Of a stretch of DNA of 64,000 nucleotides, positions 1-12,376 are shown piece after piece. The notes beneath the pieces were generated by a model. That model ran no database searches. It was not told the origin of the DNA and worked only from the letters and a program-made list of their open reading frames with translations. The translations under genes and the position numbers were made by a program. The stretch is taken from NCBI RefSeq assembly GCF_963666195.1, contig NZ_OY762653.1, positions 1,633,501 to 1,697,500 of the forward strand, given 5' to 3'. Position 1 is the first letter of the stretch; the number at the start of each line of letters is the position of its first letter. The stretch comes from Trichococcus shcherbakoviae (GTDB lineage Bacteria; Bacillota; Bacilli; Lactobacillales; Aerococcaceae).

Positions 1-1668
1 CAGATAAGTATCCAAGTCCTCTTTCAGTGATTTCTGGATCAGTACGGTATCGGCTCCATTAGATTGCAGATAACTGGCAGCATCAAAAGTCCTTGATCCG
101 GTTCTCAAACTGAAGTTGCGGGTATCGACGATAATCCCCGCCAACATAGCAGTTGCTTCTATCTTATTGATAGCATCCATCTCATTGGATTGATATTCGA
201 ACAATTCAGCGATCAATTCCGATGTGGAGGACGCATAAGGTTCCATATAAACCAAAACAGAATCTTTCGGAAATTCTTGTCCGCGTCTGTGATGATCCAA
301 AACAACTATTTTTTTGGACAGATTCAACAGCCCAGGTGCCGGTGTCATGGATGGGCGATGGACATCAACCATCACGATCAGCGTCTGTGGCGTCACCAAT
401 GCCATTGCTTGTTCAGGCGAAATGATCCGCTTCGCAATCAAAGGATCTTTGTCTATCTCCTGCATGATCCGGTTCACATCATTGGAAAATTGTTGCGGAT
501 CCAATACTATCCAGGCTTCCCGATTGTTCATCTGAGAAATGCGGCGGATTCCTAAACAGGAACCGATAACGTCCATATCCGGATAACTATGACCCATGAT
601 GATAACTTTATCGGCATGGATAATAAGCTCTTCCAAAGCTTGGCTGATCATTCTCGCACGGATACGGGTCCGTTTTTCCATTGGGTTAGTTTTACCACCA
701 TAGAAACGGGCATCTTCATTTTCGGCCCGCACAACAACCTGATCGCCACCTCTTGCCAAGGCTAAATCAATATTCGACTGCGCCATTTTAGCGACTTCTT
801 TAAAATTGGTTTGCTCAAAAGTTTTCTCATATGAGAAACCCATGCTCAATGTCAACGGAAAATTTTGCTTGTAGGTTCTTTCCCTTATTTGATTTATGAT
901 ATCAAAATTGTTTTCTTCGATTTTCTTTAATGCACGCATATTGGTCAATGCTATAAAGCGGTCATCATCTACTCGTTTCAGAAAGACATTATTCATGTTT
1001 GCCCAATTTGTGAGTTGATTCGTCAGATAGTTGTTTACATTCGATCGCTTACGATCGTTCATGGATTGAACAGCCTCATCATAATTGTCGACAATGATAT
1101 TCCCAAAAACAAATTTTTCGTCTTTGTACTTCTCTTCAATTTTGGCATATTCTGTTATATCCATCAAATAAATGACGCCAATATCCTCTTGAATGATCAT
1201 ATCAAAATAATGATCTCCCCATTTCACACGGCGTATCACATAATCCTGCGATTCTTTAAAAAGCTGATATAATTCTTCATCAACCACTTTCAGCTTTCTG
1301 CCCAGTGTATCTTTCTTGCCAAAATACTTTATTAAATATGGGTTCATCCATTGGATTTCTTCTTGCTTATTATATAGAAGTATCCCAATAGGCATTTTAA
1401 TTAAAGCCTCTTGTTCACCTTTTTTGATTCGATAAGATAAGTCAGATATGTATTGATTTGTCTCATCAATCAAATACTCCGAAGAATAACTGATGAACCC
1501 AACAATTCCAACGCATAAGAGCGTAATTCCAATACCGATTTTCCAGTCTGCAATGAAAGTCAAAACAACAATCACCAGCAATAAGAACACGATAATCAGG
1601 AAAGGAACCTTAATCTTGTCAGCCTTTATGAAGTGAGGAAGATTCTTTAACTTTTCCTTTATTTTCAT
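1..1668 (-). CDS. gdpP: Cyclic-di-AMP phosphodiesterase GdpP, 3' end cut by window
   Basis: The 5' 556 codons are present and the gene runs off the left edge. GdpP is a membrane-bound phosphodiesterase that degrades the second messenger c-di-AMP and so affects osmotic balance and cell-wall stress. The N-terminus shows two hydrophobic segments (about residues 20-60), then a PAS-like region, a degenerate GGDEF region, and a DHH domain with the motif GHSYPDMDVIGS, the VDVHRP segment and the DHHRRG signature. The start ATG at 1668 has a GGAGCT ribosome binding site. In related genomes gdpP closely follows rpsR; here a 3-kb gap separates them. The domain order is diagnostic, so the call is secure. 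Confidence 0.95.
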   Translation of the reverse strand, partial: MKIKEKLKNLPHFIKADKIKVPFLIIVFLLLVIVVLTFIADWKIGIGITLLCVGIVGFISYSSEYLIDETNQYISDLSYRIKKGEQEALIKMPIGILLYNKQEEIQWMNPYLIKYFGKKDTLGRKLKVVDEELYQLFKESQDYVIRRVKWGDHYFDMIIQEDIGVIYLMDITEYAKIEEKYKDEKFVFGNIIVDNYDEAVQSMNDRKRSNVNNYLTNQLTNWANMNNVFLKRVDDDRFIALTNMRALKKIEENNFDIINQIRERTYKQNFPLTLSMGFSYEKTFEQTNFKEVAKMAQSNIDLALARGGDQVVVRAENEDARFYGGKTNPMEKRTRIRARMISQALEELIIHADKVIIMGHSYPDMDVIGSCLGIRRISQMNNREAWIVLDPQQFSNDVNRIMQEIDKDPLIAKRIISPEQAMALVTPQTLIVMVDVHRPSMTPAPGLLNLSKKIVVLDHHRRGQEFPKDSVLVYMEPYASSTSELIAELFEYQSNEMDAINKIEATAMLAGIIVDTRNFSLRTGSRTFDAASYLQSNGADTVLIQKSLKEDLDTYL

Positions 1669-1783
1669 GATAGCTCCTTTACTGAACCTACATTTTGCAC
1701 TCGTACATTTTAACATATTCAGATAATAATAGCTATAATGCCCTTTCTGACGGGATTAGTTGACATCTCAACGTCAAATTGAA

Positions 1784-1799
1784 TGTTTCACGTGAAACA
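1784..1799. promoter_or_regulatory. parS site (ParB binding), perfect palindrome
   Basis: TGTTTCACGTGAAACA is an exact match to the Firmicutes parS consensus (TGTTNCACGTGAAACA) and a perfect 16-bp palindrome. It should load ParB (gene at 54.4 kb) close to the origin. Confidence 0.93.
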
Positions 1800-2155
1800 T
1801 TTCCCCTGAATAAAGTTCGTATTCCGGATAGCGGACTTTCTGAGCATACCCCGGTCATCGTAATGTTTTCGGCGTTTAAACGTATAATTTCCTCAAAATA
1901 AATATGTGCTCTAGAATGGGTGGTGCAAACGTTCCCGCCTATCCAGTCTTCATACACCATCTGGCAAATTGAACTAAAGTGCTGCATTTTTTCTGGATAT
2001 TTTTTCAAAGCATACCTGCATTTAGATGTGTACTTATCCGCAAACGGATTTAGGTACCGTGAAAATTAATCTCTCAAAATAGTAACCATTCCTGATCTAA
2101 ATGTAATTATTATTATAGTTTTCACTTAGTTGCAATTGCCTCTACCATCTTTAAT

Positions 2156-2171
2156 AGTTCCACGTGGAACA
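2156..2171. promoter_or_regulatory. parS-like site
   Basis: AGTTCCACGTGGAACA keeps the central CCACGTGG and differs from TGTTCCACGTGGAACA only at the first base. It is one of a closely spaced pair with the site at 2232. Confidence 0.8.
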
Positions 2172-2231
2172 TTTATTGATTACCCCTTCTATTTTTAAAA
2201 CTCCTGTGTATATTCCATTTTTCTTAATCTA

Positions 2232-2247
2232 TGTTCCACGTGGAACT
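2232..2247. promoter_or_regulatory. parS-like site
   Basis: TGTTCCACGTGGAACT differs from the symmetric parS form only at the last base. It lies 76 bp from the site at 2156. Confidence 0.8.
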
Positions 2248-2528
2248 TTTTTGTTCGATTATGCTGTCTTTTCGATTTGATCCCTTCTCTTACTATTTTT
2301 TCAGCTTAACCTCGCTTTCTTTCAATCTATTATTCCAACAACCCTTTTTACGAAAAATGATTTTTCTAATGACTTCTATTACTATTTCACTAATTATTTG
2401 AATAATCTAGCTATACGATGTTCTTCTATTTTTTCATAAAATCTGCAGAATCAATTTTCTTGCTTGAAAATTGATTTTCATCCTGTCTATTTTTTTCAGT
2501 TTTCGCATTTTTTAGCAGCACATTTTTT

Positions 2529-3070
2529 TGTGGATAACTCGAACTATCCCCACCCTTTGCAGTTATGCACATTATTCGACGTTTGCCTGTGTATAACTAA
2601 ATCGAATAGTATGTTCTAACCTTGCTATAATAGGATTTCTGCTATAAAATAACTTTGTTGATAACTTATTAACTTGCTATTATTTATGACAGCTTTGGCG
2701 CTGTCGAATACCTGTGGACATCCTGTGCATAAGTCGGTGTGATTACGCTGATTCTTATATATTCGTCTGAACATTTGTTTGATTAGTGTATTTATGAAAT
2801 AATGTCCTTTATTTTGGATGAATTTTCTATCATTTTAATGAAAATTACCGGATTTTGAAAAAGTCACCCTATATATTCAGCAATTAGTCATTCCTGCCCG
2901 TTTGCAAATTCATAACAGAAGTCCGTTGATCTTGATGAGATCCTTCTGTGGATAAAAGAGCAGGGAATAGTTTTCCACATCTTGTTTTTTAATGTACAGT
3001 CAGTCCTGAAATAATCTTCATATCCTTTTGTGGATAATAGAAAATACAAATATAATCAGCCTGTGTACAA
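2529..3070 (+). promoter_or_regulatory. DnaA-box cluster distant from dnaA
   Basis: Three perfect 9-mers TGTGGATAA occur at 2529-2537, 2947-2955 and 3029-3037. Near-matches occur at 2563 (TTATGCACA), 2588 (TGTGTATAA), 2656 (TGTTGATAA), 2713 (TGTGGACAT), 2724 (TGTGCATAA), 2971 (TTTTCCACA) and 3062 (TGTGTACAA). Most face the same way, in AT-rich DNA. The cluster is about 11 kb from the dnaA-flanking clusters. By analogy with known DnaA-titrating clusters it could bind DnaA away from the unwinding site; that role is inference. Confidence 0.7.
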
Positions 3071-4074
3071 CCTACATCACACGCCAGTGAGGTCAACTAC
3101 CTCGATGAAATCCATCCCATCAATATAGTATGCAAAAAAAAGCCTATTGCTCTTCCAGCACCTAACTTTAATTTTGATTCATCGCAATTAGCCCAAACAT
3201 TACGGGGATGTAGCTGGTGAAGCGAGACAATTCAACCGACCAAACACCAAAAAACCGTAAAGCCCTAAGTCTAAATTTCCAGGAAAAAATCGTTATGTGA
3301 GCATAACTCACCCAGACACTTGATGGAAACCGCAAAAAAAATGGCGCTTAATTCGAGCGATCATCGCTTCGGCAGGTCCGTTGCAGCAAGGGTGAAGTCA
3401 TCCGCCGTAAATCAATGGGTGGCGGCACAAGCCAGCGACTTTGGCCATGTGTCATTGATGAATAACTTCAGAATATCCATCATTTCAATTCAGCTGCACC
3501 TTAGGAATATACAGCTTAAACGAAAACCTTCAACAGTAAGGATGACCCTATTTGAATAGTGCCAATTTGTTTTCATTTTTTGATGCCATGTATATTTTTT
3601 TCAATCCGGGACCTGATCCTATGCATCTATTAATAATTTCGATAGCTATAAATGTAATATCGGCAACTTTTCACGCACAGACGGATGGGTATCTCATGAT
3701 GCCAAGTCCTTAGTTCATCTGCAATATATTCAATTGAATGAGTCTGATTTCGTGGGGCATCACTATCTGTTTTATAGCCCTTAAGAAAACAGGGGAGGTA
3801 TGTCGCTGATATGTGTTGTTACGTATCGGGTAACTACTACAGTACGGGGGATAGAAGGGGATGTCTTATTGTTTGCTGGATTGAAAACTGTAGCCAATCC
3901 CAAACAATCCAGTTCTGCCTGTTTCAGAAATATATTATTTATGAATGAAGCATACGCATCAGGAGATGGCCTAGATCCGCAGGTGATACTTTTTGGGGAT
4001 TCCCACTTTCAATTTTTGAGAGCAATACCCACTAAGGAAAATATATTGGAGCAATCCAGAAGTTATTCAGCATC

Positions 4075-4122
4075 ACAAACGGCGATACAATGTTCCACGT
4101 GGAACATTGTATCGCCGTTTGT
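4075..4122. promoter_or_regulatory. Perfect 48-bp palindrome with parS at its centre
   Basis: The two 24-base arms are exactly complementary about the centre between 4098 and 4099. The central 16 bp (4091-4106, TGTTCCACGTGGAACA) is a symmetric parS. The arms continue outward through ATTGTATCGCCGTTTGT. The right arm runs into a T-rich tract (GTTTGTTTTTCTTTT), so on the plus strand the palindrome also looks like an intrinsic terminator. Both readings rest on sequence only. Confidence 0.85.
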
Positions 4123-4621
4123 TTTTCTTTTATTGAAATCAGCGAAATTTGAGCCTCTGACAGCATCTGCATTCTTATTAGAAGTATTTACCCATGACTT
4201 AGGATGGTTCGTTCTCACAGGGATATAATGGCCCGATCAGAGCATTCTAGTGCCTATCCTTATATCTATCGATGGAGAATACCCAGGTAGAGGGAACCAG
4301 CGCTTATGAAAAATACTTTGGAGTATTTCTGTCAGTAAGAAGCGGAGGGTGGGGCGTTTAAATGGAGTGTCCCATGTATTGAGGGATAGTGTTATCGGAA
4401 TGATCCGGCTCACCCTGATAGATAAATATAGTGTCTACTTGGCTGATTTAGTGCTTGGGCGGAGCCTCTCAGAACGATGCATCAAGCAGTTTGCTTTATC
4501 TGACCATACGCTCGTTCGATAGAAGCGGATAGGGCACTTCAAAAAAAATTTGTATCCGGAAGAGGGGGTAGGTGCTAAGATGCAATGCGTGTCCATATCC
4601 AGCAACTGTTTTTGGGTACAA

Positions 4622-4651
4622 AAAAAGGAGCGCTCCTGGAAGCGACTCCCT
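4622..4651 (-). terminator. Terminator after rpsR
   Basis: Read on the minus strand, a GC-rich imperfect stem (GGAGTCGC paired with GCGCTCC) just after the rpsR stop is followed by a run of seven T. It ends the rpsF-ssb-rpsR transcript. Confidence 0.7.
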
Positions 4652-4656
4652 TAATA

Positions 4657-4899
4657 TTATTCTGCTAATGTAAATGGCATAAGAGCCATGATACGAGAAC
4701 GTTTGATAGATACAGTCAAAGTTCTTTGATGTTTAGCGCATGTACCTGTTACACGACGAGGTAAAATTTTACCTTTTTCAGATATATAACGTTTCAATAA
4801 ATCAGTCTCTTTGTAATCTACATGATCAATGTGGTTAGCACAGAAATAACAAACTTTCTTACGTTTGCGTCCGCCTCTGCTGTTACGTTGAAATGCCAT
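4657..4899 (-). CDS. rpsR: 30S ribosomal protein S18
   Basis: This 80-residue protein is full length for S18, which binds 16S rRNA on the small-subunit platform together with S6. It has the basic N-terminus, a CYFC motif and the characteristic [18 protein letters not shown] segment. The start ATG at 4899 is preceded by AAGGAGG. It is the last gene of rpsF-ssb-rpsR, a very conserved arrangement. Confidence 0.97.
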   Translation of the reverse strand: MAFQRNSRGGRKRKKVCYFCANHIDHVDYKETDLLKRYISEKGKILPRRVTGTCAKHQRTLTVSIKRSRIMALMPFTLAE

Positions 4900-4942
4900 G
4901 TCAATTCCTCCTTTTCCTAAACTAACCGTTCTGTCCTAAAGA

Positions 4943-5494
4943 CTAGAACGGTAAATCATCATCTGAAATGTCAATTGATTCTCCGTTTGATGAAAACGGA
5001 TCAGCAGTTGAGTTAAAATCAGAAAAACCGTTTTGTTTCGGAGAAGAGTATTGATTATTATACTGTCCTTGGTTTTGGTTAGATTCAAAAGATTTGCTTG
5101 ATCCGAAGTTTGCACTCGGAGCTGCTTGATTTGAAGAAGCTGCGCCAGTCTCTCTCGGTCTTTGTTCGGTAGTTGTTTTCGATTCCAACAATGTGAAATT
5201 ATCTGCAACGACTTCAGTCACGTATACGCGCTGTCCTTGTTGATTATCATAATTCCTTGTTTGGATTCGGCCAGTGATACCGACTAAAGAGCCTTTACGA
5301 GTGAAATTCGCGAAATTCTCTGCAGATTTTCTCCAAATGACACAATTGATGAAGTCAGCTTCTCTTTCTCCTGCTTGGTTAGTAAACTGTCTGTTTACTG
5401 CAAGAGCGAAGGTTCCGACTGCTGTGCCGCTGGATGTATAGCGTAAATCAACATCTTTTGTAAGTCTGCCGACTAAGACAACATTATTAATCAT
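4943..5494 (-). CDS. ssb: Single-stranded DNA-binding protein SSB
   Basis: SSB coats single-stranded DNA during replication and repair. The 183-residue protein has an N-terminal OB fold (about residues 1-105, starting [13 protein letters not shown]). A long Gln/Asn/Ser-rich flexible linker follows, and the acidic tip DDDLPF recruits partner proteins. It sits between rpsF and rpsR as in most Firmicutes, with a GGAG ribosome binding site before ATG 5494. A parS site lies in the 38-bp gap between rpsF and ssb. Confidence 0.97.
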   Translation of the reverse strand: MINNVVLVGRLTKDVDLRYTSSGTAVGTFALAVNRQFTNQAGEREADFINCVIWRKSAENFANFTRKGSLVGITGRIQTRNYDNQQGQRVYVTEVVADNFTLLESKTTTEQRPRETGAASSNQAAPSANFGSSKSFESNQNQGQYNNQYSSPKQNGFSDFNSTADPFSSNGESIDISDDDLPF

Positions 5495-5514
5495 TCATCT
5501 TACTCCTTTCAAAA

Positions 5515-5530
5515 TGTTTCACGTGGAACA
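5515..5530. promoter_or_regulatory. parS site between rpsF and ssb
   Basis: TGTTTCACGTGGAACA matches the parS consensus at every invariant position, including the CACGTG core. It sits in the 38-bp gap between the rpsF stop and the ssb start, so ParB would bind inside a ribosomal-protein operon. Confidence 0.9.
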
Positions 5531-5532
5531 CT

Positions 5533-5826
5533 TTACTTAGTTTCTACTTTAACAACGATGTGGCGAATGATATCGCTATTGATCTTTGCTAGACGGTCGA
5601 ATTCGTCGATTGCTTTAGCATCTGAAGCAGAAATTTTCACGATATGGTAGATACCTTCACGAAAATCTTTGATTTCATAAGCTAAACGGCGTTTCGCCCA
5701 GTCTTTTGATTCAATAACTTCAGCGCCATTATCAGTTAAAATAGAATCGAAACGTGCGATCAATTCTGCTTTAGCTTCTTCTTCGATGTTAGGACGGATA
5801 ATGTAGTTGATTTCGTAATTGCTCAT
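5533..5826 (-). CDS. rpsF: 30S ribosomal protein S6
   Basis: S6 (97 residues, the usual length) binds the small-subunit platform as a heterodimer with S18. Typical stretches are [15 protein letters not shown] at the N-terminus and the [15 protein letters not shown] segment in the middle. It is first in the rpsF-ssb-rpsR operon. The start ATG at 5826 follows AAGGAGGTGACAG. The leader of about 75 nt might carry S6:S18 autoregulation, but I could not recognise that motif with certainty. Confidence 0.97.
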   Translation of the reverse strand: MSNYEINYIIRPNIEEEAKAELIARFDSILTDNGAEVIESKDWAKRRLAYEIKDFREGIYHIVKISASDAKAIDEFDRLAKINSDIIRHIVVKVETK

Positions 5827-5910
5827 TTGACTGTCACCTCCTTGTGGACTTTGGCCCTTACTTTTGTAAGAGCAAGGAGAGTACCTTTTCAGGATTACTC
5901 ACATCTAAAG

Positions 5911-5939
5911 ATTGTACCATATTTCATTTTTTATGGCAA
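5911..5939 (-). promoter_or_regulatory. Promoter of rpsF-ssb-rpsR
   Basis: On the minus strand TTGCCA (5939-5934) and TACAAT (5916-5911) are separated by 17 bp. This is a good housekeeping promoter about 85 bp before the rpsF start. Confidence 0.8.
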
Positions 5940-5971
5940 GCCTTTTTTTCAGCCTCATTCAAAGAGGGCGA

Positions 5972-6013
5972 AAAAAACGGAGGAAACTGTCCTGGGACGG
6001 TTTCCTCCGTTTT
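5972..6013 (-). terminator. Terminator after gyrA
   Basis: A perfect stem of at least 13 bp (AAACGGAGGAAAC with its complement) and a 12-base loop is followed on the minus strand by a T-run. It closes the yaaA-recF-gyrB-gyrA transcript. Confidence 0.9.
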
Positions 6014-6040
6014 AGCGGTATTAGCTTTTGTATCGAAGTT

Positions 6041-8668
6041 TTATTCTTCCGAATCTTCTTCATCCAACAGTTCATCCGCGAAATCGCTCAATTTATCGGC
6101 CATTTCGGATGTTTCCGCTGCATCTGGTGTATTTGCCTGTTCGGTAGCATCAGCTGCTTCTAAGGCGCTGTTTTCGCCTTCTGAGCCCACTTCCTCATTC
6201 AGAGGTGCCACAACTTCTTCATCCTCTTCGCGCTCAACTTTTGCCATTGTCGATACAATGGCTTCGCCATCAAGCTTGATCAAGCGCACGCCCAGAGTGG
6301 CACGGCCAGTTTGGGAAATGGCATCCGCGTGGAAACGGATCATGACGCCTTTGTCCGTGATGATCATGATGTCTTCATCGCCAGAGACAGTCGTCAACCC
6401 TACCAATTTACCGTTTTTCTCAGTGATGTTGGCTGTTTTGACCCCTTTGCCGCCGCGTCCTTTGATGGCATACTCATCGGCTGCCGTACGTTTGCCGTAA
6501 CCATTTTCCGTGATGATCAGAACTTCCGACTCGTGTTTCAGCACATCCATGCCGACAACATAATCGTTTTCTCTCAGTTTCACGCCTCGGACACCGGTGG
6601 CGGTCCTCCCCATATCGCGGACGTCCTTTTCATCAAAGCTTACGGAATAGCCGAAGTGCGTTCCGATGATGATGTTCTGGTTGCCGTCAGTCAAGGATAC
6701 TTTGATCAGCTCATCCTCATCCTTCAGGTTGATTGCGCGCAGACCGCTTTGACGGATATTTTGGAATTCAGTGGCGGATGTCCGTTTGACGGTACCCATC
6801 CGTGTCGTGAAGAACAAGTAATCCCCGTCTTGCGGGCCACCTTTGACATTGATGATGGCTTGGATTTTCTCGTTGGCATCCAAGTTCAGCAAGTTGATGA
6901 TCGGCAAACCTTTTGCCTGGCGGCCGTATTCAGGCACTTCATAGCCTTTTGTTTTGTATACTTTCCCTTGGTTCGAGAAGTACAGCAACACATCGTGCGT
7001 CGATGCCGAAATCAGCGTTTCGATGAAATCATCATCATGGATGCCCATGCCTTGGACACCGCGTCCGCCGCGTTTTTGGGCTCTGAATTCGCTGTTCGGC
7101 AAACGTTTGATGTAACCGTTGTGGGTCAAAGTCAGGACGATGTCTTCCTCTTCGATCAAGTCTTCATCCTCAAGCGACAATACTTCTCCGACCAAAAGTT
7201 CCGTGCGGCGTTTGTCGCCGAATTTTTCTTGGATTTCAAGCAGTTCCGTATAGATGATGTCGAAGACACGCTGCTCATTCGCTAAAATATCAGCCAGATC
7301 AGCAATCAAAGCCATCAGCGCATCATACTCTGCTTCAACTTTTTCTCTTTCCAAACCGGTCAGACGCACCAAACGCATATCCAAAATGGCTTGTGCTTGT
7401 TTGTCGGAAAGACCGTATTTGTCGATGAAAATTTGTTTGGCCGCATCGCCATTGGTTGAACCGCGCAGAATCGCTACGATTTCATCGATGTGATCCAAAG
7501 CGATCCGCAAACCGGCCAAGATATGCGCACGGGCTTCCGCTTTTCGTTTATCGAATGCGGCTCTTCTGCGGATGACTTCTTCTTGGTGTTCCAGGTAATG
7601 GACCAGAATCTGCTTGAGTCCCAGCACTTTAGGGATGCCTTTTACGATCGCCAACATATTGAAGCCGAAAGATGATTGGAGCGGCGTCAATTTATAGAGA
7701 TTATTCAGAATGACGCCGGCACTGAAATCCTTGCGGACATCGATGACAACACGCATGCCGTCGCGGTCGGATTCATCCGCCAAGTCGGTTATGCCTTCGA
7801 TCCGTTTATCGCGGGCCAGTTCAGCAATCCGTTCGACCAATTTCGCTTTGTTGACCATGTAAGGCAATTCCGAAATGATGATGCGTTCTTTGCCGTTTTT
7901 CAGGATTTCGACCTCTACACGTCCGCGGACAATGATTGAGCCTTTGCCCGTTTCATAGGCTTTTCTGATGCCTGATTTGCCCATGACGATACCGCCTGTA
8001 GGGAAATCTGGGCCAGGAACGGCCTCCATCAATTCGGCAGTCGTCGCATCCGGATCATTCATCAGGATATGTAGGGCGGAAATGACTTCCGTCAGGTTGT
8101 GCGGTGGGATATTTGTCGCCATCCCAACAGCGATACCGGAAGCTCCATTCACCAGCAGGTTAGGGAAGCGGGCCGGCAATACATCGGGTTCACTTTCGGA
8201 ACCGTCATAGTTATCGTGATAATCGACTGTATCCTTGTTGAGGTCACGCAACATCTCCAAGGCGATTTTTGACATCCGCGCTTCGGTGTAACGCATCGCT
8301 GCGGCGCTGTCTCCATCGATTGAGCCGAAGTTTCCGTGTCCATCGACCAACGGATAACGGTAACTGAAATCCTGGGACATACGCACCATGGATTCATAGA
8401 TGGCACTGTCACCGTGGGGATGGTACTTACCCATTACGTCCCCGACGATACGTGCGGATTTTTTGTGTGCTTTATCAGGCGTAACGCCCAATTCGCTCAT
8501 GCCGTACAGAATCCGGCGATGGACCGGCTTGAGTCCGTCACGGACGTCAGGCAAAGCCCTGGCTACGATAACGCTCATGGCATATTCCAGGAATGAAGTT
8601 TCCATTTCATGGCTTAATTCCCTTTGTTCCATGGCTTGATCATTTATTTTTTCAATTTCATCAGACAT
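6041..8668 (-). CDS. gyrA: DNA gyrase subunit A
   Basis: GyrA is the DNA breakage-reunion subunit of gyrase (A2B2), which introduces negative supercoils. The 875-residue protein has the winged-helix domain with catalytic Tyr127 in AAMRYTEAR, the tower and coiled-coil regions, and the C-terminal beta-pinwheel with the GyrA box QKRGGRG. The quinolone-resistance region reads [10 protein letters not shown], with Ser88 and Glu92 in the usual sensitive form. It is longer than the common 820-840 residues because of a strongly acidic tail. It starts at ATG 8668, 18 bp after the gyrB stop. Confidence 0.98.
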   Translation of the reverse strand: MSDEIEKINDQAMEQRELSHEMETSFLEYAMSVIVARALPDVRDGLKPVHRRILYGMSELGVTPDKAHKKSARIVGDVMGKYHPHGDSAIYESMVRMSQDFSYRYPLVDGHGNFGSIDGDSAAAMRYTEARMSKIALEMLRDLNKDTVDYHDNYDGSESEPDVLPARFPNLLVNGASGIAVGMATNIPPHNLTEVISALHILMNDPDATTAELMEAVPGPDFPTGGIVMGKSGIRKAYETGKGSIIVRGRVEVEILKNGKERIIISELPYMVNKAKLVERIAELARDKRIEGITDLADESDRDGMRVVIDVRKDFSAGVILNNLYKLTPLQSSFGFNMLAIVKGIPKVLGLKQILVHYLEHQEEVIRRRAAFDKRKAEARAHILAGLRIALDHIDEIVAILRGSTNGDAAKQIFIDKYGLSDKQAQAILDMRLVRLTGLEREKVEAEYDALMALIADLADILANEQRVFDIIYTELLEIQEKFGDKRRTELLVGEVLSLEDEDLIEEEDIVLTLTHNGYIKRLPNSEFRAQKRGGRGVQGMGIHDDDFIETLISASTHDVLLYFSNQGKVYKTKGYEVPEYGRQAKGLPIINLLNLDANEKIQAIINVKGGPQDGDYLFFTTRMGTVKRTSATEFQNIRQSGLRAINLKDEDELIKVSLTDGNQNIIIGTHFGYSVSFDEKDVRDMGRTATGVRGVKLRENDYVVGMDVLKHESEVLIITENGYGKRTAADEYAIKGRGGKGVKTANITEKNGKLVGLTTVSGDEDIMIITDKGVMIRFHADAISQTGRATLGVRLIKLDGEAIVSTMAKVEREEDEEVVAPLNEEVGSEGENSALEAADATEQANTPDAAETSEMADKLSDFADELLDEEDSEE

Positions 8669-8686
8669 TTAATTTCCAACCCCCTT

Positions 8687-11746
<3,060 letters not shown>

Positions 11747-11750
<4 letters not shown>

Positions 11751-12022
11751 GCTTCGGACTCACTGTTGTCTTGCTCAGCCTCTTCTTTATCCGATTTTGT
11801 TGACTGGATGAAGAAAGTGCCTTCACCCGGGATGTCGATCATCGTACCGGGAAACAATTTGCGGCCTCTGCGGTCTTCTTTTTCGTTATCTACGTAAACC
11901 ACATATTCTGAAAGGAACCATTTGGCCATTCCGCCGCTGGAAATCAGATTAACATGTTTCAGTAGTTGACCAAGAGTAATGAACTCAGCATCAATATTCA
12001 CAATATTTTTCAAGAAATTCAC
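11747..12022 (-). CDS. yaaA: S4-domain RNA-binding protein YaaA
   Basis: This small protein (91 residues) belongs to the YaaA/YlxL-like S4 family found between dnaN and recF throughout Firmicutes. The S4 RNA-binding fold spans the middle (ITLGQLLKHVNLISSGG, then YVVYVDNEKEDRRGRKL). The C-terminus is acidic and probably disordered. Its exact role is not settled; ribosome-related binding is the usual suggestion. It is first in the recF-gyrB-gyrA operon, and a GCGTGGA/TCCACGC hairpin lies in its leader at 12042-12063. Confidence 0.9.
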
Positions 12023-12085
12023 CTATTTTCCAATAAAATAAGCGTGGAAAATAAAATCCACGCAACAACGCTCATTAATATGTTT

Positions 12086-12114
12086 ATTATACTATTTTTT
12101 TTGATCAATTTCAA
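12086..12114 (-). promoter_or_regulatory. Promoter of yaaA-recF-gyrB-gyrA
   Basis: On the minus strand TTGAAA (12114-12109) and TATAAT (12091-12086) are separated by 17 bp, about 65 bp upstream of yaaA. The rest of the 354-bp yaaA-dnaN gap holds the leader hairpin and the dnaN terminator. Confidence 0.85.
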
Positions 12115-12320
12115 ATTTTCGCGAAAAAAAAGGCCCTTATTTCAATTTTTTCCGAAAACAATACAAATTAGCTATATGTAAACGAAAGCGCCTATAGGCT
12201 TATAAATTTAAAATTCGCGTTTTTCAGTCATTTTATCTTTAGCCGAACAAATGCAGCACATGCAGACTTTCTTCCTATGGGAAAAACGGCTGGTCCGAGC
12301 ATTTTCATTTTTGGATAAGC

Positions 12321-12359
12321 AAAAAGCAAGAAAACGATCGGATCGTCTCCTTGCTTTTT
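12321..12359 (-). terminator. Terminator after dnaN
   Basis: AAAAAGCAAG and CTTGCTTTTT flank an ACGAT/ATCGT inner stem, giving an A-rich/T-rich hairpin directly after the dnaN stop. It uncouples dnaN from yaaA-recF. Confidence 0.85.
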
Positions 12360-12376
12360 GGATTTTACCAATCGGA

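Larger units (their letters stand above)
1669..4656. other. 3-kb gene-poor gap carrying parS sites and DnaA boxes
   Basis: This AT-rich stretch between rpsR and gdpP holds no open frame that I can defend as a gene. The longest frames (minus strand 1733-2008, plus strand 3800-4228) show no recognisable domains, and each spans a parS site. The stretch contains parS sites at 1784, 2156, 2232 and 4091, and a DnaA-box cluster at 2529-3070. Several small perfect hairpins are also present, for example GTTATG-TGAG-CATAAC near 3291 and AATACT-TTGG-AGTATT near 4312. From about 3.1 to 4.0 kb I see only small hairpins and no recognisable gene remnant. It may be a decayed segment or a chromosome-maintenance locus. 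Confidence 0.6.

Noticed and set aside
1733..2008. Minus-strand open frame of 91 codons upstream of gdpP
   Set aside because: It starts at TTG with a poor ribosome binding site, has no recognisable domain, and a parS site lies inside it. It could be a real small gene but cannot be supported from sequence alone.
3320..3559. Plus-strand open frame of 79 codons in the same gap
   Set aside because: No ribosome binding site of note, no family resemblance and no conserved neighbour.
3800..4228. Plus-strand open frame of 142 codons
   Set aside because: The only purine-rich sequence abuts the ATG with no spacing, composition is not protein-like, and the frame runs through the 48-bp parS palindrome.
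5827..5910. S6:S18 ribosomal leader motif before rpsF
   Set aside because: The leader length fits, but I could not identify the conserved motif bases with confidence.
6311..7285. 324-codon frame antisense to gyrA
   Set aside because: It is a shadow of gyrA caused by codon composition; the translated product has no family features.
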